From: Ramazzottius varieornatus
Lineage: Eukaryota; Tardigrada; Eutardigrada; Parachela; Ramazzottiidae
Direction of reading: 5' to 3'
Assembly: GCA_001949185.1 (NCBI GenBank)
Contig: BDGG01000002.1
Coordinates: forward strand, 7,282,772 to 7,346,771
DNA length: 64,000 nt
The notes under the pieces were generated by a model. The model had not been told where the DNA came from, made no database searches, and worked only from the letters and a program-made list of their open reading frames with translations. Shown here piece by piece: positions 1 to 10,820 of this stretch; positions within the stretch are counted from its first letter, which is position 1, and each line of letters opens with the position of its first letter. The position numbers were made by a program, and so were the translations under genes.

Positions 1-198
1 GACCTTGAGATAAAAGACCGGCATTTTATAACTTCTGATAATCACAGTGTTGCTTTATGCACTCTCCGAACCGAAGCGCTGGAATTTTTCGATGTGAACG
101 GAAAGCGAAAGCTTTACCGAGAAAGGCCACGCAGTTGTCGCGTGCGCCATGATTTTTGTAAGGAAAGCATTCCGAAGCAAGTAGACACACAAACATAA
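1..198 (+). CDS. 3' end of an unidentified gene (partial)
   Basis: A frame is open from the first base of the window to a TAA at 196-198, giving about 65 residues rich in charged amino acids (for example EALEFFDVNGKRKLYRE). It has no recognisable domain. It would run convergently towards NAPEPLD, whose stop codon lies about 200 bp further on. It could be the last exon of a gene whose body lies left of the window, or a chance open frame. Nothing in the following 200 bp supports either choice. Confidence 0.3.
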   Translation, partial: DLEIKDRHFITSDNHSVALCTLRTEALEFFDVNGKRKLYRERPRSCRVRHDFCKESIPKQVDTQT

Positions 199-394
199 AA
201 CAATATCTATACGAGTGGGCTGTCGGGAGCTCCTTTCCATCCCCGCAACGGGTCTACGGCAGCTGCCACAGTACATGTTCCATGCAAACTAGTGCCGGAG
301 TAAGTCTCACATAGCTGCCCATTTGCCAGACGTGGCTAGAAACCACTAAGGACCGAACCTAAACTGAAAAGCAATATCGAAAACATGTCTATGA

Positions 395-2085
395 CTAAAA
401 CGATAACGATTCGCCATGGCGAACTGCCATGAAGTCTTCCGCCCGGACGTTCGCATCCTTCAGGCTTTGCGCCAGCCGAATCGGGGGCTCCAAATATGGC
501 TACAAAGTAAAAGAGTAAAGAGTGAAGACCAATGTAGCGGAGTGAATTCGTTTTTGACTCAAACATACCTCCGACGTCAGCGTAAATGTTCCCCAGTGGA
601 TCGCAAGAGACTTCTTGCACCGCACGTCCTGATGTATCTGCACGGATTCTTCCGGCATTACATGCGCGAACTTCATGAACGCACGAGGCTCTGTAAAAAA
701 GGGGACACTGCAGTCACAGTACCGCGGCCCTAATTGGAGAGCACGCGTGTCAAGAACTAATTACCATACGCTCCAATTGGGATAGCAGCGCCATCAAACG
801 GACCGTAAACTTTCCCGATTTCGCGAAAAGCTGTGCAGTATCCGGTGTCACCAGGAAAGAAAAATCGATGCCTCGGTCCAATGACGCACCAGCTTCCCCA
901 AAGCTGCTTATTTGTGTCAAATATCCCTCGTCGACACCTGGAAGGCAAAATCACAGAACTTTCACTCTGAATATGGTAAATCGTCCTCGACGAAAAAAAT
1001 ACCAGTGCTGTGTGGGCGTGAACGCGACGACGATGTCCGTTCCAGGTATCTTGTCTTCTTCCCACCATTTCATCTCGACCACATTCTCACAACCTCGAGC
1101 GCGCATCCAGGAACCCGTATTAGCTGGAACATACCATCGCAGCGCTTTGCCAAAACGCTGGTTCAGCTTCACGACGGACTGGACATCCAGGTGATCGTAG
1201 TGATTATGACTAATCACACAGGCGTCGATGTGGGGCAGCTCGTCGATCGAACAGGGAGGCGGCCGGAACCTGAAAGAACCCAACTCAAAGAACCGTAAAT
1301 ACTTTTCGATTTCGAGGTTGTCGCAAAGGACAAAGACAGACAACACAAAATACATCATGGGACTTTTATTCATAGAAAAATCTCAACACTTTAGCGCACC
1401 TCTTTGCACCAAACCAGCTATCAAAAGGCGAGCACCTGCAACGATGAGAAACGTCTTGTATCAGCAGTCTTAGCTGTGGATCGAAATGACTGGTCGTTAT
1501 TGTCAGCCATAACAGTGCGTAATGACTACCGATTGCTGAATATGGGATCGCAGATGATGCCTACTCCATCCATCTACCGATCGAAGAAAGAAATGCTGCG
1601 AGATTCATTCAAAACTCAAAGAAAATCAAAACACGTACCTGCACGACGACGGTTGCATGTCCTGGTTAGCACAAAAACGGTTAGCGTTAAAACTTCGGAG
1701 AAGCACGGCAAAATTAGCTTGTCCTCTCTTTACCAAACCTTCCCTACCTATCCACGTCATCTTTGACTCCGGTGCACCGTGCTTTGTCCTGACGGTGAAA
1801 TCCGGAGTGATCACGGGTAATGTTCGCTCTAGTTCCTACAACATAAGAATACAGATGACATAGAGTGCAACCGAAGCTCTGTATATTGTTTCGGGGTGAC
1901 TTTTGAGATCTTACGGCAAGGTTCGTTGGTACAGCAGCAAGTCGTTTCATTTTTGTGACTGCCAACCAGAAGAATCGGACCAGTTCTGAAAACCCAGGGG
2001 TTCCCCACGTGTCCCACGGTGAGGTATATCGTCTACTGGCAAACTTTGGCTGATCCAGCGTAGCACCGTCAAACTTCCCAACCAT
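395..2085 (-). CDS. NAPEPLD: N-acyl phosphatidylethanolamine-hydrolysing phospholipase D
   Basis: A zinc metallo-beta-lactamase-fold phospholipase that releases N-acylethanolamines, including endocannabinoid-type lipids, from NAPE at internal membranes. About nine small exons read leftwards. The first (ATG at 2085) gives [10 protein letters not shown], like the NPWPTW segment of the family. Next come [11 protein letters not shown], split by an intron at 1679-1747, then [19 protein letters not shown], then [20 protein letters not shown] with the metal-binding SHNHYDHLD (HxHxDH) motif. These are followed by [27 protein letters not shown] and IPIGAY. An exon at about 566-690 carries [10 protein letters not shown] and AIHWGTF, whose His is a zinc ligand. 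The last exon ends [13 protein letters not shown] before TAG at 395-397. All catalytic ligands expected for the family are visible. Length is close to vertebrate NAPE-PLD, with a shorter N-terminus. Confidence 0.95.
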
Positions 2086-2501
2086 GGCTCTGCTCTCACG
2101 GTTTTCCCTCCCAGGAGAACTGAGAGATGTCCTTTCGTTGTCCTCCACTGTAAGGAAGCATACCGCACTGAATGGTTGCAACAGCTCATGTTCCCAAAAG
2201 CCCACTCACTCTTTGAGGAAATGGAAGTCTGGATGACGATGTAGCCCCAGCAGTCCAGTCGTACCCAAACGGATGTGCGAACCCTAACATGCGCTCGTCT
2301 TTTTCGTGTTCCTTCTGAAAAACGCTGCGATCCACTCCGCTAAAACCTAAGCTAAACGAGTCGAGAAAAGTCGTGGAGCGTCGGAACTCGGGAGGAAACC
2401 AAATTAATTAAATTAACTAATTGATGGAAAAATTAAATTGTTTTCGTTTGATCAACCATAATCGAATCAACTCGTCAAAGCGTTATGACATGTCAACATG
2501 A

Positions 2502-2650
2502 ATACTATAATGCTTCTTGAACTTCGCGAAGTATGTCATCATATCCGGGAAACATCCCTTAGGGGGCTGCTAGGATGAAATTTTCGGACAGGGGTTCAAC
2601 TGTACGCGCACGATCACGTGATTCGCGAAGTTCAAGAAGCATTACAGTAC
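2502..2650. repeat. 149-bp element with 29-bp terminal inverted repeats
   Basis: The left arm 2502-2530 and right arm 2622-2650 are inverted copies matching at about 27 of 29 positions; the inner 22 bp, starting AATGCTTCTTGAAC, are perfect. A 91-bp centre has no coding potential. It lies between the start of NAPEPLD and the ubiquitin-like locus. It is probably a foldback (MITE-like) element, although a divergent regulatory palindrome cannot be excluded. The rest of 2086-2806 shows only AT-rich sequence near 2400-2450 and no gene. Confidence 0.6.
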
Positions 2651-2806
2651 TGGGCTCTGGTCGCTTCTGAATTCCGATGTTCACGAATCACGCACGCGTC
2701 TTGTAAAGCGAAATCCGGAGTGAAATTGATCCCTCAGAGGCAAGGTGAGACCATCTTACCGCTATCACTGGCCATACTATAGCAGTTCTCATCGTAGGTG
2801 GGCCCG

Positions 2807-4000
2807 ATGACCACGATGTCGGAAATCAAGGAGAAGGTTCGCGAACTTTGGACCTTCGCATTCAACCGCCTATATAACGATCTCCCGAATATTTGCGTTG
2901 CAGCTCTCCCGGCATTAAAAAACATCAATGCTGATGACACTATCGGGAGCCTCAAAGGAGAAACCAAAGCTCGGTAAGACATTCCGCGGGACCAGCCAAG
3001 AGTGGTAGTCAACGGAACAGAGATGCAGGACGATGATGAAGAACTGTGGGAGTACAATCTGATGACGGACAGCGTCCTGCACTTGGTTCATCATCCTATG
3101 CGAGAATTCACTGGCAGAGTTCTAGACTATGTCTGTCGAAACCCGTAAAACATCACAACACTTTACGGCAAGATCAAAGTCGTCCTGCCCGATGGACAAG
3201 CCATTGTGCTGAACGTCGAACCAGTGTGCCAGACCATCAAAGATCCGAAGAAGATGGTCCAAAGTGATGCTCCAAAGTTCGTGGCGGATGGTATAGAACT
3301 CGTGTTCTGTGGAAAGCTGCTGAAAGATGAGGCCACACTGCTGCAAGTTGGCATCAGCAGCAGTTCACAGCTGAAGCTGGTCCAGTACTCCAGTTGCTGG
3401 TTTCTTCGGTCGGTCTAGGACGTAAGATCGCTCCGGTTCCTCCGCCGGCCAATTACGACTTCTGCAGTCGGGATATGATGAAAGTAGTCCCTGCCCGAGA
3501 ATATTATATCTTCTACCAATTCAAAGAGGTAAGCAGTACTGTGTTAGCTTTACTGTACTATGCTTTGTGGAAAAGGTATGCTCGTAACTGTCTTCATAGG
3601 TCGAAACTACAAGCTGACGGCGCTCGAGTCTTTTGTCTCGTTCACTCAGATTCTTTAAGCTTGCCACGTACCGGTAAAAAGTACCAGTGGATTTTGTCAA
3701 ATGTGTTTTACTCTCGATGTTATCAGAGCGGTCCGATTAGTGTTGAGTTTTGCCTTCTTTCTACAAGAATAAGTTTAGTTTTACCCAGGAGTCTTCTGCT
3801 CAAATCGACTTTATCCTATTTTATAGCCATATTTCGACTTAGATTCCAGAGCCTCCAACTTTGCATCTGCGTGTGGTTTACCAGTAACCGACTCTCAAGC
3901 TTCGCCAACGAGCTCCATCTCTAGGGCGAAAAGTGAACCGGCGGCAGTTTCTTGTGTAAGACGAGACGGTATTCAAGCTTTCCTGGATTCTCTTGTATAA
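2807..4000 (+). pseudogene. tandem ubiquitin-like domain locus with in-frame stops
   Basis: A single frame starting with ATG at 2807 encodes two ubiquitin-like domains in tandem. The first has NADDTIGSLKGETKAR, then DIPRDQPRVVVNGTEM and ending TDSVLHLVHHP. The second has GKIKVVLPDGQAIVLNVEP and LVFCGKLLKDEATLL. The frame is interrupted by TAA between KAR and DIPRDQ, and by a second TAA after RVLDYVCRNP. Excising a mini-intron does not help, because the interrupted bases encode the conserved IPxDQ segment. Downstream there are open stretches: APVPPPANYDF near 3430-3527 ending at a good GTAAGC donor, and a serine-rich stretch 3843-4000 ending FLDSLV-stop. They do not join cleanly in one frame. 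A decayed gene is the simplest reading; readthrough or assembly error is possible. The intact gene family was not identified. Confidence 0.45.
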
Positions 4001-4388
4001 AACCGTCTGCAGCACGACGAGGGTTGTACGAGTACGGTGCTGGATCCGCAGCTCATTGTTCGCTCCCGGGATGGGAAGTCATCTGCAGCTATGTGCCATT
4101 TTGCACATATTCGGCCTCCCTCATAAGGCCCATCGCGAACGAATCGCATCACCACGAACTTTCGACCTTCGCTTCACTCCTCCAGGCTATCGAAATCTAA
4201 AGGGATAAAGATCGCTGACACGGAACCCTTGTAAATATCTGGGTACGTAATGAACCAAGGCTTACAGTTACCCGTGCTTCACCGTTCTATGTTTTCAAAA
4301 TCTGCATAATCTTACTCGTTCTCTTGTTAGAGTTTTTTGTGAACCTTTTAGAGTGGAGACACCACGGGCAAGATTGGGTGTATGAAGC

Positions 4389-7300
4389 ATGGACCCACCT
4401 GGAATACCACGATTCCTGATTACGATAAATATTCTGTTGTTCTACGGTGCGCAGCTGGGGGACTGCCGTGGACGGCGCGATGGAACTGTTGAAGTGCGCT
4501 TCGGAGTTATCGTTACGAACCCCAAGCAAGCGATGTTGCTCAAGTAAGCAATTCTTCCAACTTCCTCTCTGCATCAATATGGCTTTTCATCTTGGATGAG
4601 ATTATTGTAAGTAATTTTGTTTGGACAATAACCTCAGTGTTTTTCACTGGGTGACAATAACAATTTCTTTTAATTTTCAATCGAAAATATGAAAGAGCAC
4701 TGTAATGGGTAATTAACCTTCCGGGTTGTCGCTCTGGCCTTATTCTGTCGAGTACTGAAAACATTTTCGGAGTACGGTGACAAAAATTTATCAATTTTAG
4801 CCGTGAATCAAGGCGTATCTTCCGGGATGCTATGTCATCATTCTCGAGGAGCCGACTGGGCTTTATGGAGAACGTGACAATTTTGGAGCCAGTGATTGTC
4901 TCTCTAGATGTAAGCAGGCTCATGATAGCTCAACACGAAGATGATTGTTTCTGTTGGAAAATAATCTTGATTGCTTTATAGGGGATTTTCAGTCCGTCCA
5001 ATATCCTGAGCGTCCTCTGTGAAAATCTCCTGCCGAAACGCGTAAACGCGCTGCTCTTCGTAACCTTTGAGGATGAATCGCAGCCAGATGAAGGAAACGC
5101 TATGCAATATCTGTTTCAAGTGAGTGGTCTTTTATCGCTGCGGAAGACCACTTCGCCGTCTAAACGGACATCGTTCTGAACATCGAAACTACATCCAGGA
5201 AGAGCTGATCTACAGTATCCGGATTTGCAACTAATCGCGCTCAACTTTGTTGCAGCTCGTTTCCTTCTTGCAACTTCCGGCCATCACATGGCGCCCTCAA
5301 AGTTCGGAAAGAGTAAGTTCAGTGAGGTTACTCTTGCTAAACAGAAAGTTTCCAGAAAATAATTCTTCCGGTTTACATTTGTAGACGCAGGTACGTCAAT
5401 GCCTTGATACGTTTCAGAAAACTATCCCCCTTCCCGAAAAGACCAGGACACGCCCATAGTACAAAACTTCGGCATCAGGAAGTAGTATGGGTGGGCTTGA
5501 TATAAGCGTGATGGAAATGACTACCGGAAAGACTTCTTGTTGCTTGTCTGATCCAATGCGGAATATTGATGGTGCATTGCTTTTTGTCAAGGTCTCAGAC
5601 GATCTTCTGGTCATTGAGATTTCATCCACCCTGTGGCATCAGACAAGCGCAGTATTCAGGTTCGCTGATCACACTATCCCTCTTCCTGCCCGCTTTGTAC
5701 GGTACATCGACTTCCATTACAGTGTTCTGGAGCGATACAATTGGAATCAGTTTTCCGTTATTACGGAAAACACGAACGGCATGGACCTCTTCTTGAACGG
5801 CATCCGTCGACAGCGTGTCAAATACAAGTAAGTCGTGAACTAGTTGAGATCTTTGAGTTATAGATGGAGTAATATAAAATCTTCCTTGTTGGCCGTAAAG
5901 CCTTGCCGAATCTCACGCATGACAAATTTGAAGCACTCAGTTTCTTCGATCGAAAAATTCTATTAGGAGAGACTTCCGGTTAGTGGAAGAGACGCATCTG
6001 ATTGACGCGTCCTTCCGTTCTGATTTACGGTGCTTTTGTTTCTTTTTCAGGGTTTTTAAAATTTTGCATTTAATCAAGCTGGATCTGGCTTCCGATAAAG
6101 TCAACGTCACCAAACGCCTCAAAGTCCTGGAGAATACTTCCACGAGAGTGATTTTGCTATATGCGACCAGGGTAATAAAAATGCAAATTGTTTGTACTAA
6201 TGATCGATCACTTTGCTTTCCCACGTAATTTGGGTGTGTCCCCACGATATTACTTGCTCAAAGCTGCTTCCTTTCGCAGAAATCGTCCACGATCATCCTG
6301 GAAGCTGCCAGTAATCTGGGCTTAACGGGACCCGATTACATGTGGATATGCATGCAAAAGGTTTTTGACGATAAAGTCTCTCATTTTGATGAGCACAGAT
6401 TAAAATTCCGAAGTCGACAAATTTATTAAATATTCGCCGTAGTGGCAAGTATCACATACCTGCATACACGGACTTTAAACGAATACGCATGCTAATGTAT
6501 GCAGATCGGTGATAAGTTATGCCGAATTCTTGCGATGGCATCCGCATACATGTAGTTTCAATAAGCCAATCTAGAAAAGTTTCATGGTTGGCAGTGTATC
6601 GGAGACATCTCGGAGAAGAACTGGCCGCCGCAGCTGCCACCGGGTATACTGGGTAAGTTGATTCAGCTGCTAAAGCAGCGTGCAGTCAGTCGGGCGGAAT
6701 TAATGTGTCAATTTGGACCCAATGGCGTTGTGGGTCCCCGCAGCCGCGTTTTTGCTTGATGTGTCATTCAGAGAATGTTTTTTGCAGGAATCGACATCGA
6801 GATGACAGAGTCCTCGATAATCCGCACTGTGGGAAATGCGATGCGGATTTATGGCCATGCGCTGGATGGTCTGATGCGGCAGAGTAATTACTCGATTGGC
6901 GATTTATCTCCCAACGTCAGCTGTGAAAGAGAAGATGTCTGGAGCTTGGGCCGCAAATTCCATAAGTGAGCAATACTTATATAACGTATACTTATATACT
7001 TATACACTACTTATATAACTACTTATATATAGTGAAGTTTACAGCTTTCTTACTGATGAGTGTCAAAGATACGGATGAGCTCGTCAAGTTGATTCCCTGG
7101 TGTGTTTGCTCTAGTGCCATGCGAAAAGTCGACGTCCCTTTAGGGACTTCCAACCACCAAAGGATCCAGTTCTCTCATGATGGGACCGTCAAGTTCGCAG
7201 AGTTCAACATCACCAATTTGTTCCTCGATCCAAAAAAAGGCACACGCTTTTGGACCACGGTAAACTTAATTCCTCTATCATGAACAGGCCAAAATGTAAA

Positions 7301-10300
7301 TCATGTCCAGTCACAGTCTTCAGTACTTCTGGAATAGGCGACAAGAGACTCCATTCTGATCTTATCGTTCCAGTAAACACTTCGCTCAATAACAGCATGA
7401 ACCTTTGGCGAGAGGTTGATTACTTTGCAATGCGATAGTACATTATTTTGACTACAATATGGGGAGTCTACAGACAATAACTATAAGATCTTCATCTGGC
7501 GCACATTTCAATTATTTTTTTATTGGCTGAAAGCACACGCCACTTAATTAGCAGGACGAACTTGTGAGTTTCTTTGCTGGCCTCCCACAGGGTTCTTAGC
7601 TTTATTGGTGCGGAGTTTTCAAGAGCTCGAAATTTCATTTCCGGATGTCTTTCTTATTCAGGTTGGTAGCTGGAACACAGAGGACGGACTGCAACTGCGA
7701 GACATTGTCTGGCCAGGAAACAGCCCAGTGCCGCCTCTTGGGAGACCGGAAAAGTACCATTTGAACATTGTCACATTGGAGGAAGAACCCTATGTGATCA
7801 TGAAAAACCCAGGTCAGTCCCATCATTTAGCACCACGGCTCTTTTGTTGCGCGTCTCACCTTCCTTCCCACAGTCATCATCAAGGTCAAGCGGGATTGTT
7901 ACAACTGAAACCGTCTTCTCTCTTTACAGAAGAGCAAAAAGGGGTGTGTGAATCGCGGTCGGCTAAATGTCGGAGACGCCCTGCAAACTGGTAAGGAGTG
8001 TGATCGAGAGCCTGATCGCTCAGGGCAGGGCGTTGTAGAACTGGTAATGGGCGGAATCTGTTTGCTGAAAATTACAGGACTAGGACCGATGAGGATATTT
8101 GGGAAGAGAGATGCTGTAGTGGACTGTGTATCGACCTACTGCAGAAGCTGGGGTCCGATATGGGTTTCACGTTCGACCTCTACCGGGTTGAGGACGGTAA
8201 ATGGGGCGCGAAGACAGTAAGTGTTGAGAAGCATGAATTTCAAAATCACCATACAGAAGAGAAAAGAAAATTTGAACGGCCTTTTAGGAAAATGGATGGA
8301 ATGGTTTGATCGCCGACTTGGTGACCAAGAAGGCCGATTTGGCTCTCTCCTCCATCAAGATCACCCAAGAACGGCAGAAGTTTCTCACGTTCTCCATACC
8401 GTATTTAGGTAAAACGATACCGTCGACGATAATTCAGACCATGTACTGCGCACCAAGTTGAGCAACCTTTACTTTCTAGAAACTGGGATCGCAATTGTGG
8501 TTGCCAAACGAGAAGGAGTGATTTCACCGACCGCCTTTTTGGGTGCGTATACGGTACTTGAGGGATATGCTCCACGTGAGGCTAGCTCTAAATCTAAATC
8601 AGTTTGTTCCTTTACTTTCAGAGCCCTTCGATTATTTGACATGGATAATTATCGCCGGAGTTTGCATTCAGTGTGTCAGCGTGTTCATCTTCATTGTACG
8701 GTCTAATAAATTTCAAGTTCCAAGATCATATGATCTGTTTGTGTGTACGCGTACTGTACCTTGATATTGTTCGATAGTTCGAATGGATGAGCCCCGACGG
8801 ACTTGACATGCAACCAACTCCAGTCAAAGGTACGCTGGAGAGGCAGAAGTTCCCCTCGAAGATTTCTTTGTGCCACAGCTTGTAAAATGGTTCTTCCTCA
8901 TTAGGTGACCACCATTTCAGCCTATTCAGGGTCTACTGGCTGGTGTTTGCCATATTCTTTGGCGCCACCTGTCCGGTCACACTTCCGAGGTCGCTGACGT
9001 CAAAATACCTTACCACTATCTGGGGTAACTGGACTTTCACTGTACTGTAGAAAACGAAGCCTCGATCATTTCTTATCGCAAATAAAAAGAGTGAATCGAC
9101 TACTAGAGGGGACGGACAGAAGACCAAAAAATTGCTGTCTAACTGGCATATTTTTCATACCGACAGCGATATGTTCGCTGGCCTTCGTTGCTGTATACAC
9201 CGCGAACCTGGCGACATTCATGATAACGCGGGACGAGGTCTTCGACATCAAAGGCATTGAAGATCGGAGGATCCTAAATCCTTATTCCAACAGCCCGCCT
9301 TTCCGCTACGGAACCATGCCTTTCGGATCGACTTCGGAAACTATCCGGATAGCTTATCCGCAGATTTACAATTATATGCAGCAGTTCAATAAGAAAAGTG
9401 TGGCCGACGGAATCGAAGCGGTCAAAAGCGGGTACATCACAATTTTCTCTTCTTACGCTGCTTACTTTCCGAAATTTCAGTGGAGGTTTTATTTTAGCCA
9501 GCTCGATGCCTTCCTGTATGATGCCGCCGTACTCGATTACAGAGTCGGGTCAGATCAGGACTGTAAAATTTTGACTGTGGGTTCCTGGTTCGCCACAACC
9601 GGATACGCTGTTGCCTTCCCACAAGGCTCCCATCTTGCTGCCTCCTTTGACGACTTACTGATGTCCTACCAACGCGATGGTAACAGGAAGGGATACTGAA
9701 CGGTGGCTATTAAATTCTCCCGAATTGTTTTCATAAGTGGCGCACGCTGTCTGCCGATAATACTGACGACGTGCGCCACTTAAAAAAGCGATCTGGATGA
9801 GATCTTTTGTCGACTTTCGATATTTGGTCGTATTTACTTTTGTTTGCTAAGTGACATATTCGTGTGTTCGTAGGATATCTAGAGCAGATTCAACAGTTCT
9901 GGTTGACCGGTGCTTGTAAGAAGAAAGGGGCGAACCAAGGCAGACAGTCCCACGCCTTGGGCATAAAGAACTTCATGTCAGCCTTCATCTTTCTAGGCCT
10001 GGGTCTGGCCGTCGGTATCGTCTGTCTCATGGTGGAATGGATATGTTACTACTGTATCCGCTTCGGCCTATTCACCGGCAAGTCCAAGGTACTCCGCCTG
10101 ATGAGCGTCAACATCACACGCTACATGGCTATGCGAGCTGCCACCAGAAAGAAGAGAGCCGGCAGTCGTAAGCCTATGGACATTGCCACCGTGGCCGAAC
10201 TGTACCGTAACGCCGAAGAGCTAAAACGCGCGAGAGCCGAAACAGAGTTCTTGCAGAGGAAAAGGCGTCAAATTTTGAAAATTAACGGTACTGTTGGCGA

Positions 10301-10451
10301 TATAGACTACTCACCATCACCCGACTACGACCAACAGAACAAAAGGTCGTTGAGTGCGGTGCCAGAAGAAGAATACGACCTGTGGAACGGTTGGATGTAT
10401 GACCAAGCGGAAGTCCCGCTGGAAGTACTAGCTACCGAGACAATCATTTGA
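4389..10451 (+). CDS. GRIN2: ionotropic glutamate receptor, NMDA type subunit 2-like
   Basis: A plasma-membrane glutamate-gated cation channel subunit. The start ATG at 4389 opens a signal peptide (hydrophobic [12 protein letters not shown]). The amino-terminal domain follows ([38 protein letters not shown]). The ligand-binding lobe S1 has [24 protein letters not shown], the conserved Arg in ITQERQKF and [14 protein letters not shown]1 lies near 8635-8695, the M2 pore loop near 8905-9028, and M3 contains VYTANLATF near 9200. S2 has [16 protein letters not shown] and [12 protein letters not shown]4 lies near 9975-10050, followed by a charged cytoplasmic tail ending in TGA at 10451. There are about 18 exons. 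The S2 Tyr-Asp and Ser-Thr residues favour a glutamate-binding (GluN2) subunit. Several key residues differ (see findings). Two copies of the AAGTGGCGCACG hairpin sit in its introns. The cytoplasmic tail is much shorter than in vertebrate GluN2. Confidence 0.93.
6974..7032. repeat. AT-rich ACTTATATA microsatellite-like tract
   Basis: An intronic tract of the NMDA receptor gene made of irregular repeats of ACTTATATA and TATACTT. It is simple sequence with no coding potential. Confidence 0.6.
7497..7545. repeat. AAGTGGCGCACG hairpin element, copy 1
   Basis: Left arm TGGCGCACA at 7497 and right arm GCACACGCCACTT ending 7545, with an ATTGGCTG loop motif shared with other copies. The left arm is diverged. 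It lies in an intron of the NMDA receptor gene. Confidence 0.6.
9735..9781. repeat. AAGTGGCGCACG hairpin element, copy 2
   Basis: Perfect 12-bp arms: AAGTGGCGCACG at 9735-9746 and CGTGCGCCACTT at 9770-9781. The flank GCGATCTGGATGAGATC resembles that of the copy at 59.5 kb. It lies in the last intron of the NMDA receptor gene. Confidence 0.8.
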
Positions 10452-10677
10452 CAGGATATCGAACCAAAACCTTTCTGTCGTTCCCCGTTCGGTCACGTTT
10501 TGTGTTTATACAGTCCAATAGAGTATTAATACTTCACAGTTTCTTGTACAGCGTTTTACCTCTGTTAGACCTCTGTTCCACCTCTGTTTAGACTGTTTCC
10601 ATTCACTTGTCTGGTTTTTCCACATGTACGTACAGTATTTGGGACGTCGGCAAATGACTTGAACAGGATTATTTCCC

Positions 10678-10724
10678 AAGTGGCGCACCTCACCAGCCAG
10701 CAATAATGCAACCGTGCGTTACTT
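10678..10724. repeat. AAGTGGCGCACG hairpin element, copy 3
   Basis: AAGTGGCGCAC at 10678 pairs with GTGCGTTACTT ending 10724. It is the only copy outside a gene, about 230 bp downstream of the NMDA receptor stop codon, in the convergent interval 10452-10820. I see no other feature in that interval. Confidence 0.7.
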
Positions 10725-10820
10725 GAGGTAACGGTCGTTAAAGTTCAACTCATTTGTTGACGTCTCATTTGTTTTTCGAGCCAACGGCGAGATCAAAAAT
10801 AACTTCAATTCTTGTGCGGT

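Noticed and set aside
2960-3010. Ultra-short introns (27-28 nt) removing the TAA codons of the ubiquitin-like locus
   Set aside because: GT and AG are present, but the excised bases encode the conserved IPxDQ segment, and the second candidate would shift the frame.
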